A stretch of 64,000 bases of DNA, taken from assembly GCA_019694655.1 (NCBI GenBank), contig JAIBBN010000001.1:310001-374000 (forward strand), written 5' to 3'. Under the pieces are notes generated by a model. That model did no database searches. It saw only the letters and a list, made by a program, of their open reading frames with translations, and was not told the DNA's origin. The translations under genes and the position numbers were made by a program. The DNA is from Leptospirales bacterium. Lineage in GTDB: Bacteria; Spirochaetota; Leptospiria; Leptospirales; Leptonemataceae. This document shows positions 54,262 through 62,710 of the stretch, in pieces (position 1 is the first letter of the stretch; every line of letters starts with the position of its first letter).

Positions 54262-54816
54262 ATGGAGACGAATTATCTTGCGGTTGGCGAGGTCGAGTCG
54301 CTAATTCTGGAAAAGAATTCTGAACTTTATACCTGCTCATTGCATCTGTGCCGGGACCGCGACATGGCCGCTGACATTTTGCAGAGCGTATTTCTCAAGT
54401 TCCTCACCATGGTCCAGAAAGGTCGTATTAAGCGTCAGGGCGCCGTAGGTTACCTGGTTCGGATGGTCCGAAACGAGTCAATAACCGAATGGCGCCGTCG
54501 CCAGAGAATTGTCCGTTTGCCCGAGAGTCTGCAATTTGCAAAGCCAGCTTCGCAGCTGGAGGCTGATGCTACAGTCGAGAATCTCCGTCAAATTATCATG
54601 GACACTGTAAATGATAGCGAGCTTCCCGAAGCGATGCGGGAGGCGCTGCGATTGCGTTACCTGTTCCAATTTGATCTTGATACCATTGCTCAGGCGGTGG
54701 GCAAGTCCCGATCTTCTGTCAGCCGCCTGTTGCAAAGGGGTACAAGGGCGCTGCTGGCTAAATTCGAGGCCGCTGGATACGACTCCGAACTACTTGAAGG
54801 CTCTGGCAATGAATGA
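54262..54816 (+). CDS. ECF RNA polymerase sigma factor
   Basis: About 184 residues. Region 2 shows DMAADILQSVFLKFLTMV, with the WRRRQR stretch as region 2.4, and region 4 shows MREALRLRYLFQFDLDTIAQAVGKSRSSVSRLLQRG with a helix-turn-helix. There is no region 1 or 3, as in ECF factors. ATG 54262 is chosen because it gives a normal length; an upstream ATG at 54175 is in frame. It overlaps the anti-sigma gene by eight bases, and the two are probably produced together in fixed ratio. Confidence 0.92.
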   Translation: METNYLAVGEVESLILEKNSELYTCSLHLCRDRDMAADILQSVFLKFLTMVQKGRIKRQGAVGYLVRMVRNESITEWRRRQRIVRLPESLQFAKPASQLEADATVENLRQIIMDTVNDSELPEAMREALRLRYLFQFDLDTIAQAVGKSRSSVSRLLQRGTRALLAKFEAAGYDSELLEGSGNE

Positions 54817-55795
54817 GAACCACAAGCAACGATTGGCGGATGAGGATGTGCGCAATTGGCCCCCTTTGTTGCGGGATGTGCGGCAACCATTGGAGGCGAT
54901 GCCTGAGGAATTGCTCCATACACTGATTAATGCAACGGCTGCGGTCGCAAAGAGTCGTAGAGAGGCCAGATTTGCTCGTCTGCGTCCCTACCTCCTGACT
55001 GCGGCTTCATTGATTCTCGCATCTGGCCTGGCTATCTATTTCTGGCAAGCGGCCAGCGCCTCAGGTGTGGACATTCTGTTTTTTCGCGGAGTTGGCGCAA
55101 TAGGCGATCTGCAATTCGATGCACAGCACAAGCCTTCGCGACTGCCAAATGGCCGGACAGTTACGCTGGAAACTGGCGCGCGAATGCTGCTGCCGGTAGG
55201 CGGCGGTCAACTGGAGGTCCAGGGCCCCGCGCGCTTCCAGTTAACAGGAACAGTCCCCCTGCAGTTACAACTTCATTCGGGCGTCTTCACGATCATGTCT
55301 TCGAATCAGGGCGCCGGGCCGGCATGGATCCTGTTTCAGGGTGGAAAAGAGTATGCTCCGCTCGGGACAGCGCTGAAACTCAGCGTATTGCCTAACGATA
55401 GTGCGGAGCTGGTATTGGTCCATGGTCGCATTCGCATCAGCTCCGCGACCGGAGAGCGCGAGTTTGTTGCTGGCAGCTTGCTGCGCCTCGGCTCCGACAA
55501 TCTGAGCCTGGTCCGGTCAGCGCGCCTGTCTGCGGCGCAGCTGCAGCAGGCCGGGCAAGAACTCGAACGGTTGCGCGCGGAACGTTCCGGCGCTATTGGG
55601 CTCGATGGCGCAGTCGATTTCTCTTCGCCGGAGGCGATTCGCCGTCATTATGGTTCGTTGCAGCAGATTGTTCTTAAGGACGGACGGAGCTATACTGGAT
55701 ATGCCCTCAGTAGCCCCGGACGGATATCCATCCACACGGTCTTCGGAATTGTCCAGGTTCCAACAGCCGAATTGGCTGAGCGCAGGGAAATCTAG
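54809..55795 (+). CDS. FecR-type anti-sigma factor with C-terminal beta module
   Basis: A 328-residue membrane protein. The cytoplasmic N-terminus (1-57) should bind the sigma factor; one membrane helix is at 58-80. A FecR domain (about 95-250) has PNGRTVTLETGARMLLP and the later block ERE FVAGSLLRLG-like sequence. The last 60 residues contain an LKDGRSYTGYALSSPGRI module resembling an SH3- or Sm-like barrel. ATG 54809 has GAAGG eight bases upstream. It releases the sigma factor when its periplasmic part senses a signal, by analogy with FecIR. It precedes the outer-membrane-like genes. Confidence 0.86.
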   Translation: MNENHKQRLADEDVRNWPPLLRDVRQPLEAMPEELLHTLINATAAVAKSRREARFARLRPYLLTAASLILASGLAIYFWQAASASGVDILFFRGVGAIGDLQFDAQHKPSRLPNGRTVTLETGARMLLPVGGGQLEVQGPARFQLTGTVPLQLQLHSGVFTIMSSNQGAGPAWILFQGGKEYAPLGTALKLSVLPNDSAELVLVHGRIRISSATGEREFVAGSLLRLGSDNLSLVRSARLSAAQLQQAGQELERLRAERSGAIGLDGAVDFSSPEAIRRHYGSLQQIVLKDGRSYTGYALSSPGRISIHTVFGIVQVPTAELAERREI

Positions 55796-55852
55796 AATTC
55801 CATCCAGCCTTGGTTTTTTTGCAACTACCGAGGCGCTCGATCGTAGATACGC

Positions 55853-56974
55853 ATGGAATCCCAATTTCGATCCCGAACTTTTTCTTCCTGGCAAATGGCG
55901 GCGGCCTTAGGCCTTTGCCTGACCTTTACTGGACTCTGGGCACAAACCCGCAGCGTTGGCCGCGGTAGCCTGGATAGCGACTCAGTGGCAGTTTCGGTTG
56001 GCAGTGTGGCCTGGCGTCCGGCTGTTGCATTGAACGCGGCAGCGCTCCAGGACAGCCGCAGCTTTAACAAGAGTCTATTTAACGGATACAGAGTTTCTGC
56101 AGGCGCTCCCGGCATATTCAAGGGAACATCCTATGGACTGAGGCTAGCTTTCATGGACGAGGAGGGCTTTGACGCTGGATATCTGGAATTGGGTCGAACC
56201 GTCGCTAGCGCTGCCGGCTTTCGAAGCGAATCGGCAGTGCGCACTCAGTTCATTGTAGCGGGTATTCCGGTGTCACTGCAGACTCTGGAGGACACCTCCT
56301 TCGAGGGGAACCGCGCCAATCAGACCAGCCTCAGCTACACGCACGAATTTCGCCCCTGGTATTCCGATGCCAGTGTGTTGTCCGGTCTAGCGATGCGAGT
56401 CGGTATTCAGGCTCATTCGGACCAGTCACGTTCCGATGTCGTTATAGTTTCAACGACTGGCGCCTTGACAGGATTGTCCTCCTTCGGAGAATTACGGAAT
56501 CGCGAAACCGGCGGGCTGGGTCGACTGGGGATTGGCTACTACCTTGCAGTTAGCGAATCCCTGCGACTTGAAGCCGGGTTCCTCTACCTGAATGGCAAGG
56601 GATCGGGAACCAGAGAGCAAAACACAAGCATCCTTTTCGGCATTTTGCCAATTCCGATTGGCCGCGCGACCGAGTATGATTTTAATCAGGACGGCCAACG
56701 CTTCGAGCTAGCCGGGGGATACCGAATATCTGATTCGATAGTCCTCCGAGTAGCCATAGCCGATCAGCAGCTGCGCCGAACTGTGACGAGCGCAACGACC
56801 GATACAACTGCCGACCTTGCTTTTGTTCTTGTGAATGGCTTTCTCACGGGCGGTCCCGTCGGCCCCGCGTTGCTTCCATTGCTGGCTGAGTCGCGTCTTG
56901 CCGATTTCGGTCCGCTCCCGACATCGCTGGACCGAATGCAGAGTATCAGTGCGGAAATTCAATTGCGCTACTAA
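55853..56974 (+). CDS. Putative outer-membrane beta-barrel protein
   Basis: A 373-residue exported protein with a signal peptide (1-31, ending GLWAQ) and many alternating hydrophobic strands, ending in AEIQLRY with an aromatic terminal residue, as in outer-membrane proteins. The first 60 residues (SVGRGSLDSDSVAV) and the Asn/Ala-rich block ALNAAALQDSRSFNKSLF recall the start of FadL/OmpP1-like or PorV-like barrels. It follows the sigma/anti-sigma pair by 57 bases and is probably controlled by it. Ligand unknown. Confidence 0.72.
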   Translation: MESQFRSRTFSSWQMAAALGLCLTFTGLWAQTRSVGRGSLDSDSVAVSVGSVAWRPAVALNAAALQDSRSFNKSLFNGYRVSAGAPGIFKGTSYGLRLAFMDEEGFDAGYLELGRTVASAAGFRSESAVRTQFIVAGIPVSLQTLEDTSFEGNRANQTSLSYTHEFRPWYSDASVLSGLAMRVGIQAHSDQSRSDVVIVSTTGALTGLSSFGELRNRETGGLGRLGIGYYLAVSESLRLEAGFLYLNGKGSGTREQNTSILFGILPIPIGRATEYDFNQDGQRFELAGGYRISDSIVLRVAIADQQLRRTVTSATTDTTADLAFVLVNGFLTGGPVGPALLPLLAESRLADFGPLPTSLDRMQSISAEIQLRY

Positions 56975-57058
56975 CTGACGGCCAGACTTTGCAGCATAGG
57001 ACGCTCAACTAGAAATCCTTCTTGCCAGCGCTTTGCTTGACGAGAGTTTGCACCCGCA

Positions 57059-57862
57059 ATGAGCGCTGCAGGCTCTCGCTCTCTGTGCTTTCTGTCGGCG
57101 GTTTTAGCTGTGGTCTTGCCGGCTTCTGAGGCCAATGCTGACACCCTGTTCCTGCGCGGCGGCCTGGTGCTTCGCAATGTTCGGGTCCTACCGGGCGAAC
57201 AAGTCCAGCAGGTCGTGTTTTCCGACGGTCGAATCCAACTTGTACCCAACGGGGATGTGCTTCGAACAGTTGTGGCTCCCGTACAATGGGCTGGCGCCAC
57301 TTCGACCGAGGCGATTCGCGATCGAGTGGAATCTGCCATTGCGGCGGAGCGCGAACGCCAGGAAAACGCGAGCAGCCGAGCGTCGCAAAGGGAGAGTGTT
57401 GCGGCGCTTCGCAATAAAACCGGCGGCGGCTGGCGTTCTGCGCTGCTGCCAGGATGGGGGCAAATGCACCAGGATCGGCCGGCATGGGCTGCATTTTTCC
57501 TGCTTGGTTTCGTCGCCGCCGGCGCCTACTATTCCGATGTCGACCAACGCTACGACGCTCTCAACGGCGTAGTTCCCCCGATTGTCAGCCTGCGCGGCGA
57601 CGATCCGTTCAGTTCGGTAGCGCTGCTCGCCTTACTGGACACTCAAGCCCGCGTGAAACATCAACGCGCCGTCCTTGCGGATGAACGCGAACGTGCGGCC
57701 GGCTACATGGCTACTCTTTACTTCTGGAGTATTGTTGATGCAGTAGTCTATGGCCGGCTCGCCCTCCGGGAGGCGCGAGACCAGGAGCGAGGTTCGCATC
57801 TGGACTGGCAGCTGGCGCCGGCCGCCGAGCGTGTCGCCCTGATCTTTCGCCTCCGCTTCTGA
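57059..57862 (+). CDS. Exported DUF5683-like protein
   Basis: A 267-residue protein with a signal peptide (about 1-27). The N-terminal part has LFLRGGLVLRNVRVL and VVFSDGRIQLVPNGDVLRTV, which resembles the beta module at the end of the FecR protein. A middle hydrophobic block GWRSALLPGWGQMHQDRPAWAA, split by family-typical PGWGQ, matches DUF5683, and a second hydrophobic helix lies near 220. The C-terminal IFRLRF ends in Phe. It is probably an envelope assembly protein of the ECF-controlled set. It converges on the endonuclease-like gene. Confidence 0.68.
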   Translation: MSAAGSRSLCFLSAVLAVVLPASEANADTLFLRGGLVLRNVRVLPGEQVQQVVFSDGRIQLVPNGDVLRTVVAPVQWAGATSTEAIRDRVESAIAAERERQENASSRASQRESVAALRNKTGGGWRSALLPGWGQMHQDRPAWAAFFLLGFVAAGAYYSDVDQRYDALNGVVPPIVSLRGDDPFSSVALLALLDTQARVKHQRAVLADERERAAGYMATLYFWSIVDAVVYGRLALREARDQERGSHLDWQLAPAAERVALIFRLRF

Positions 57863-57900
57863 GGTCGCGCCGCGCCTCCGCCGCTCTTCAGGCCGCAAGC

Positions 57901-58983
57901 TTAGAGCGTAATCTGCGCAATCAAGGGCAGGTGATCCGAGATCCGCTGCGTGTCTGCAGAGCGAACGCGATACTCGCCGAGACGGATCAACGGCGAGTAG
58001 AAAAGATAGTCAATGGTCCGATCCGGCCCGGTGGCGCGCGCTCCGTTGGGATAGTGGGTGAAAAACTCGCTGCGCCGCGGATTGTCTGGCGCCGTATCAG
58101 CGGCTGTAGGCGCTGCCTTAAATTCGGCATAGAGGGAAGCCAGTTCAGTTTCCGGTTTGTAGTAGGCCCGCTCCGATTCAGACATCAACTCGTAGGCGCC
58201 AGGCGGCAGCAGATTAAAGTCGCCGCTGAGCATCCATGGATGATGTTCCTCGGTTGTCTTGCGCAGCAGCAAACGCGATTCCTCGACTTGCAATTCCATC
58301 GTGTTGGTGCCCTGCGAAAAGGCGTCGAGGTGCGTGTTGAATACGATCAGATCAGCGGCGCCGGCGATTGGCATGTGCGTTTCCAGGATGGCCCGCTTCA
58401 GATTGAACTGCTGCATGAAGAAGTTCGATGGAATCAAGGCCAGCTGATGACGGCTCGCGCTGCTAATGCGATAGCGAGATATCGTCGCCAGCTTCATTCC
58501 AACAGCGCCCATGATGCGCGGATGCGGAATAAAGGAGGACTTGTGATAGAAGGCGTCCGTATAGCAGGCGTAATCCGCCGGCAGCCTCGCCAGCAACAAC
58601 TTCAGCTGATCCTGATAGTCGGTGCGTTTTGATCCGTCGTCCAGTTCCTGGATATTCAGAATATCCGGGTTTTCGGCTACAATTACGCGAGCGACCTCAT
58701 CCAGCGTAATGGCGATATCAGCGGACGATGGCCGTTCGTCCTTGCCCGATCCATCAAGGACATCATAATAGAAAACATAGTTTTTGCCGGCCATGTACTG
58801 TACATTCCAGTTCAGTATCTTCAGCCGTTGGCCTGGCTTTAGCTCCGGGGCGCTTGCCGGACAGACCACCTGTTCCTGCTCTATTTCCGCTGGATGATAG
58901 TTGGCCAGGTAGACAAAGGCCAGGAAGGCGGCGCTCAGTGCGCCGATTACAATCAGGAACCATTTGGCAATCTTCTTGAACAT
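57901..58983 (-). CDS. Endonuclease/exonuclease/phosphatase family protein
   Basis: A 360-residue protein with an N-terminal membrane helix or signal (WFLIVIGALSAAFLAFVYL) and an EEP-fold domain. The active-site blocks are NWNVQYM, DILNIQELDD (catalytic Glu), FNTHLDAFSQGTN, LSGDFNLLP and the final SDHLPL (catalytic His), all intact. Such periplasmic members act as phosphodiesterases or sphingomyelinase-like enzymes. A DNA role is unlikely given the membrane anchor. It is divergent from the Lon-type gene. Confidence 0.9.
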   Translation of the reverse strand: MFKKIAKWFLIVIGALSAAFLAFVYLANYHPAEIEQEQVVCPASAPELKPGQRLKILNWNVQYMAGKNYVFYYDVLDGSGKDERPSSADIAITLDEVARVIVAENPDILNIQELDDGSKRTDYQDQLKLLLARLPADYACYTDAFYHKSSFIPHPRIMGAVGMKLATISRYRISSASRHQLALIPSNFFMQQFNLKRAILETHMPIAGAADLIVFNTHLDAFSQGTNTMELQVEESRLLLRKTTEEHHPWMLSGDFNLLPPGAYELMSESERAYYKPETELASLYAEFKAAPTAADTAPDNPRRSEFFTHYPNGARATGPDRTIDYLFYSPLIRLGEYRVRSADTQRISDHLPLIAQITL

Positions 58984-59120
58984 GGGGCCCTGAATGTCAG
59001 TTGCGTTACAGAACTCAAGGATATTCTGACGTCATCCGTCGCCCGACGGCGCCAGCAGGCTCGCCTTGACAGTGCGGCCGACCCTGTCTCCGCTTGCCGC
59101 CGGGGCATCCGCGCCAGCTC

Positions 59121-61541
59121 ATGAATGACTTTCGTCCGCTTAGCGCCGACCAGCTGTTTCGCGCCGCCGACCCCCAGCTTGTTGGTTTCGAAACCACCGA
59201 GCTCGTCGAAGGCTTGCCCGACGGCTTTGGCCAGGAACGCGCCCAGGAGGCAATTCGCTTCGCCCTGGGAATCGACCGGCCGGGCTACAACCTCTACGTA
59301 CTGGGGGACGCCGGCAGCGGTCGGCATACTGCAGTGCGCATGCTGCTGGAATCGCGCGCCGGCCAGGGCGCTCAGCCGGAGGACTGGGTTTATGTGAACA
59401 ATTTCGGCGATCCCGGCAGGCCGCTGGCCATTTCACTGCCAGCCGGCCGCGGGGCGCAGTTCCGCGCAGACTTGCGCCGGTTCGTGACCGAGCTAAACGC
59501 TTCGGTCAACGCGGGCTTTGAAAGCGAGCGCTACACCATGCACATCGAGGCCATTCAACGCGAATACAAGGACCGCGAAGAAGCGGCCTTGCGCGAACTC
59601 GGTCGCACCGCCGCCGAACAGGGCGTCGCTTTGCTACGCACTCCTCAGGGTTTCATTTTCACGCCAATGAAAGGCGAGGAACCGATGGACCCCGGCGATC
59701 TTGCCAGCCTATCCGAGGAGGAGCGGGAACGCATTGGCAAGCTCATCGAAGGATTTCGCGATCGTCTGCAGGCGCTGTTGCGCCAGTTTCCGCGCTGGCA
59801 AAGCGAAATGCAGCAGCGAGTCCGCGAGGCGGGACGCGAGGCGCTGCAACTTGCGGTCGCCCACCTGGTGGATGCCTTAAAAGAGAAATATGCTGAACTC
59901 CCTACGATAATCTCCTATTTGAATGAAGTAATGAGCGATGTCGTCGAATCCGGCGAGGAACTGCGCGGTCGCGAAGGTCCGCGCAGCGAGGCGGATCTGG
60001 CGGCGCTGCTGCTGAGCGGACGCGTTACGGGCGATCGCTATCAGGCCAACCTGATCGTCGATCGCGATGGCGAGAGCGGGCCGCCGGTGGTCTTCGAAGA
60101 CAATCCTGGATTTTCCAATCTGGTTGGTAGATTGGAACATATCATTCAATTTGGCGCCTCCGTTACTGGCTATTCCTTTATCCGCGCCGGCGCTCTGCAT
60201 CGCGCCAACGGCGGTTATCTGATTCTGGACGCGGCCAGGGTTCTTGCGCAGCCGTTCTCCTGGGATGCATTGAAGCGTGCATTGAAGTCGGGCCAGATCA
60301 GGATTGAGTCGGAAAATCAGGCGCTCGGTCTGGGCGCCTCCTTGCCGATCGAGCCGCTGCCGATCCCGCTGAAACTCAAGGTCATACTGATTGGCAATCG
60401 GACGCTCTACTATCTGCTTCGCGAGGCGGATCCAGAGTTTGATGAGCTATTCAAGGTGGCGGCGGACTTCGAAGCCGACATGCCGCGCACACCGGAAAAC
60501 GAAAAACTTTTTGCAAGAATGGTCGCGACTCTGGCGGCGCGCCAGGAGTTGCTTCCGCTGCATCGCAGCGCTGTGACCCGTTTGATTGAACACGGCGCCC
60601 GGCGCGCTGGAGGCGCTGACCGGCTTTCGCTCCAGACGCGCTGGATTTCCGATTTGATGGCGGAGGCCGAGCATCTTGCGACGGCCGACGGCCAAACCAT
60701 GACGCTTGTTCAACATGTGGACCAGGCCTTACAGGCGCAGCGCAGGCGCAATGAACGTATCCCGCAGCGCATGCAAGAACTGATCTCCAGAGGGATCGTA
60801 CGCATTGAAACGGAGGGGGCTCAGATCGGTCAGGTCAATGGTCTGGCCGTGCTCAGCGTCGGCGAGATGCTCAGCGCGCATCCCGTGCGGATCACAGCGA
60901 CGGCAAGGGTAGGCGAGGGAGGCGTCGTTGACATCGAGCGTGAGACGGAGTTGGGCGGCGCGCTGCATTCCAAAGGCGTGCTGATACTCAGTTCCTTTCT
61001 GGGCGCCCGATACTCGCCGGCTCAGCCGCTTGCGCTGAGCGCCAGTCTGGTCTTCGAGCAGTCCTATGGGCCGGTGGAGGGCGATAGCGCTTCGCTGGCT
61101 GAGTTGTGCGCCCTGCTGTCCGCGCTTTCCGGCGTCGCAATTCAGCAGCGTTTTGCGGTGACCGGTTCCGTAGATCAGTACGGAAGTGTGCAGGCCATTG
61201 GCGCGGTGAATGAAAAGATCGAAGGCTTTTTCGACGTTTGCCTGCGCCGGGGATTGACCGGAGATCAAGGCGTGCTGATACCGTCCAGCAACGTGCAACA
61301 ATTGATGCTGCGCAGCGATCTGCGGGAGGCGGCTGCCGAGGGACGGTTTCAGGTCTACGCTGTCAGTCATGTCGACGAGGCCATCGAACTACTTACCGGG
61401 ATGCCGGCCGGCGTTCAAAATGAGCAAGGCGATTTCAGCGACAGCGCCATCAATGGTCGCGTGATCGATCGGCTACGCCAAATGCTTGAGGCGCGACAAC
61501 AATCGACGCGTCCGGAGGAGCGCCAGCCGACCGGCCCTTGA
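59121..61541 (+). CDS. LonB-type ATP-dependent protease (AAA_32)
   Basis: An 806-residue protein with an N-terminal AAA_32 region, an AAA+ ATPase and a C-terminal Lon protease domain. The P-loop reads GDAGSGRHTA, with Arg in place of the usual Lys, a feature I recall from this subfamily. The protease dyad is S656 (GDSAS) and K699 (NEKIEG), 43 residues apart as in Lon. A long coiled middle (about 140-270) replaces the Lon N-domain. ATG 59121 is chosen over 59094 because the family starts near MNDFRPLSADQL. It is probably a quality-control protease of the cytoplasm. Confidence 0.92.
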   Translation: MNDFRPLSADQLFRAADPQLVGFETTELVEGLPDGFGQERAQEAIRFALGIDRPGYNLYVLGDAGSGRHTAVRMLLESRAGQGAQPEDWVYVNNFGDPGRPLAISLPAGRGAQFRADLRRFVTELNASVNAGFESERYTMHIEAIQREYKDREEAALRELGRTAAEQGVALLRTPQGFIFTPMKGEEPMDPGDLASLSEEERERIGKLIEGFRDRLQALLRQFPRWQSEMQQRVREAGREALQLAVAHLVDALKEKYAELPTIISYLNEVMSDVVESGEELRGREGPRSEADLAALLLSGRVTGDRYQANLIVDRDGESGPPVVFEDNPGFSNLVGRLEHIIQFGASVTGYSFIRAGALHRANGGYLILDAARVLAQPFSWDALKRALKSGQIRIESENQALGLGASLPIEPLPIPLKLKVILIGNRTLYYLLREADPEFDELFKVAADFEADMPRTPENEKLFARMVATLAARQELLPLHRSAVTRLIEHGARRAGGADRLSLQTRWISDLMAEAEHLATADGQTMTLVQHVDQALQAQRRRNERIPQRMQELISRGIVRIETEGAQIGQVNGLAVLSVGEMLSAHPVRITATARVGEGGVVDIERETELGGALHSKGVLILSSFLGARYSPAQPLALSASLVFEQSYGPVEGDSASLAELCALLSALSGVAIQQRFAVTGSVDQYGSVQAIGAVNEKIEGFFDVCLRRGLTGDQGVLIPSSNVQQLMLRSDLREAAAEGRFQVYAVSHVDEAIELLTGMPAGVQNEQGDFSDSAINGRVIDRLRQMLEARQQSTRPEERQPTGP

Positions 61542-61600
61542 CGCGGCGGCTCTGCTCGATTTTTGCTTGAAATGTGCGCTTGCAATAGCTCATTCCTGTT

Positions 61601-62632
61601 ATGAAAGCGGCGCTACTCTACAAGGGCGAACGAAAGCTGCGCATAGAGGACATTGCGCCGCGGAGTCCTGGGCCCGGGCAGGTGCGCGTGCAGGTCAAGG
61701 CCTGCGGCGTTTGCGGCTCCGATGTCCATCTGGTATTGCACCAGACCATGAATGCCAGTTCCTATCCGCGTATTCCCGGCCATGAATCCTCCGGAATTGT
61801 TCTCGAAACTGGCGAAGGCGCGAATCGATTCAAGGCAGGACAGCGCGTCGTCATTGCTGCGGGGACCAGCTGTGGCAGCTGCAAGGCATGCCTGGCCGGC
61901 CGCTACAATCTCTGCGCACAGGTAGGCGTGCTTGGCTTTGACGCTGACGGCGCCTATGCGGAGGAGGTCGTCGTTCCGGAAACTTCGCTGGTTCCATTTC
62001 CCGATTCGCTTCCTTTTGCACAGGCCGCCATCCTGGCGGACGCCGTCTCCACGCCTTACCACGCGCTGAAATATGCCGGCGCACTGCAGGCGGGAGAGAC
62101 GGCGGCCATCTTTGGCTGTGGCGGACTGGGCATTCATGGCGTGCTCATTGCCCGCGCTCTGGAGGCCCGCGTCATTGCCCTTGATGTGGACGCTGGCGCT
62201 CTACAAAATGCCCGCGATGCCGGCGCTCATGAAACGATAGACCTGAATAGCAAAATCAATGCCGGTAAGATCCTGAAGCAAATGGGCGGCGTTGACGTCA
62301 TCGCGGATTTTTCTGGATACTATAAAAATATAGAAGATTGTGTTCGATCCATGAATTCCGGCGGGCGAATGGTCATGGTCGGAATCGGACGCGGTCAGTT
62401 GCACATTGGCGTTCCGGCCTCGCTCACCTTCAAGATGATTCAGATTTGTGGCTCCTACGGCTCCGATGCGCGGGCCCTGCCGGAGCTGATCCATCTGGTA
62501 GAGCGCGGACAGCTGGATCTGTCGCGCTCCATAACAGCTCTGCATCCGCTGGAAGATGCGCAACTCTGCCTGGAACACCTCGAGGGAAAAGTAGGCAATC
62601 CGATTCGCTTTGTACTGCAACCCTCGGCTTGA
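61601..62632 (+). CDS. Zinc-dependent alcohol dehydrogenase family protein
   Basis: A 343-residue MDR-family enzyme. Catalytic zinc ligands fit C38 and H61-E62, and the structural zinc site is C91, C94, C97 and C105 (CGSCKACLAGRYNLC). The NAD(P) loop is FGCGGLGIHG. It oxidises an alcohol or polyol using NAD(P); the substrate is not evident. It follows the Lon-type gene by 59 bases and precedes the MASE1 cyclase. Confidence 0.93.
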   Translation: MKAALLYKGERKLRIEDIAPRSPGPGQVRVQVKACGVCGSDVHLVLHQTMNASSYPRIPGHESSGIVLETGEGANRFKAGQRVVIAAGTSCGSCKACLAGRYNLCAQVGVLGFDADGAYAEEVVVPETSLVPFPDSLPFAQAAILADAVSTPYHALKYAGALQAGETAAIFGCGGLGIHGVLIARALEARVIALDVDAGALQNARDAGAHETIDLNSKINAGKILKQMGGVDVIADFSGYYKNIEDCVRSMNSGGRMVMVGIGRGQLHIGVPASLTFKMIQICGSYGSDARALPELIHLVERGQLDLSRSITALHPLEDAQLCLEHLEGKVGNPIRFVLQPSA

Positions 62633-62710
62633 GCAGTTTTCGGCGCTCTGCGGGCGAACATTGGTTGTAATTTTAACTTGCATCCATGCTTGCGCGAGCG
62701 GCCTTGAGTT

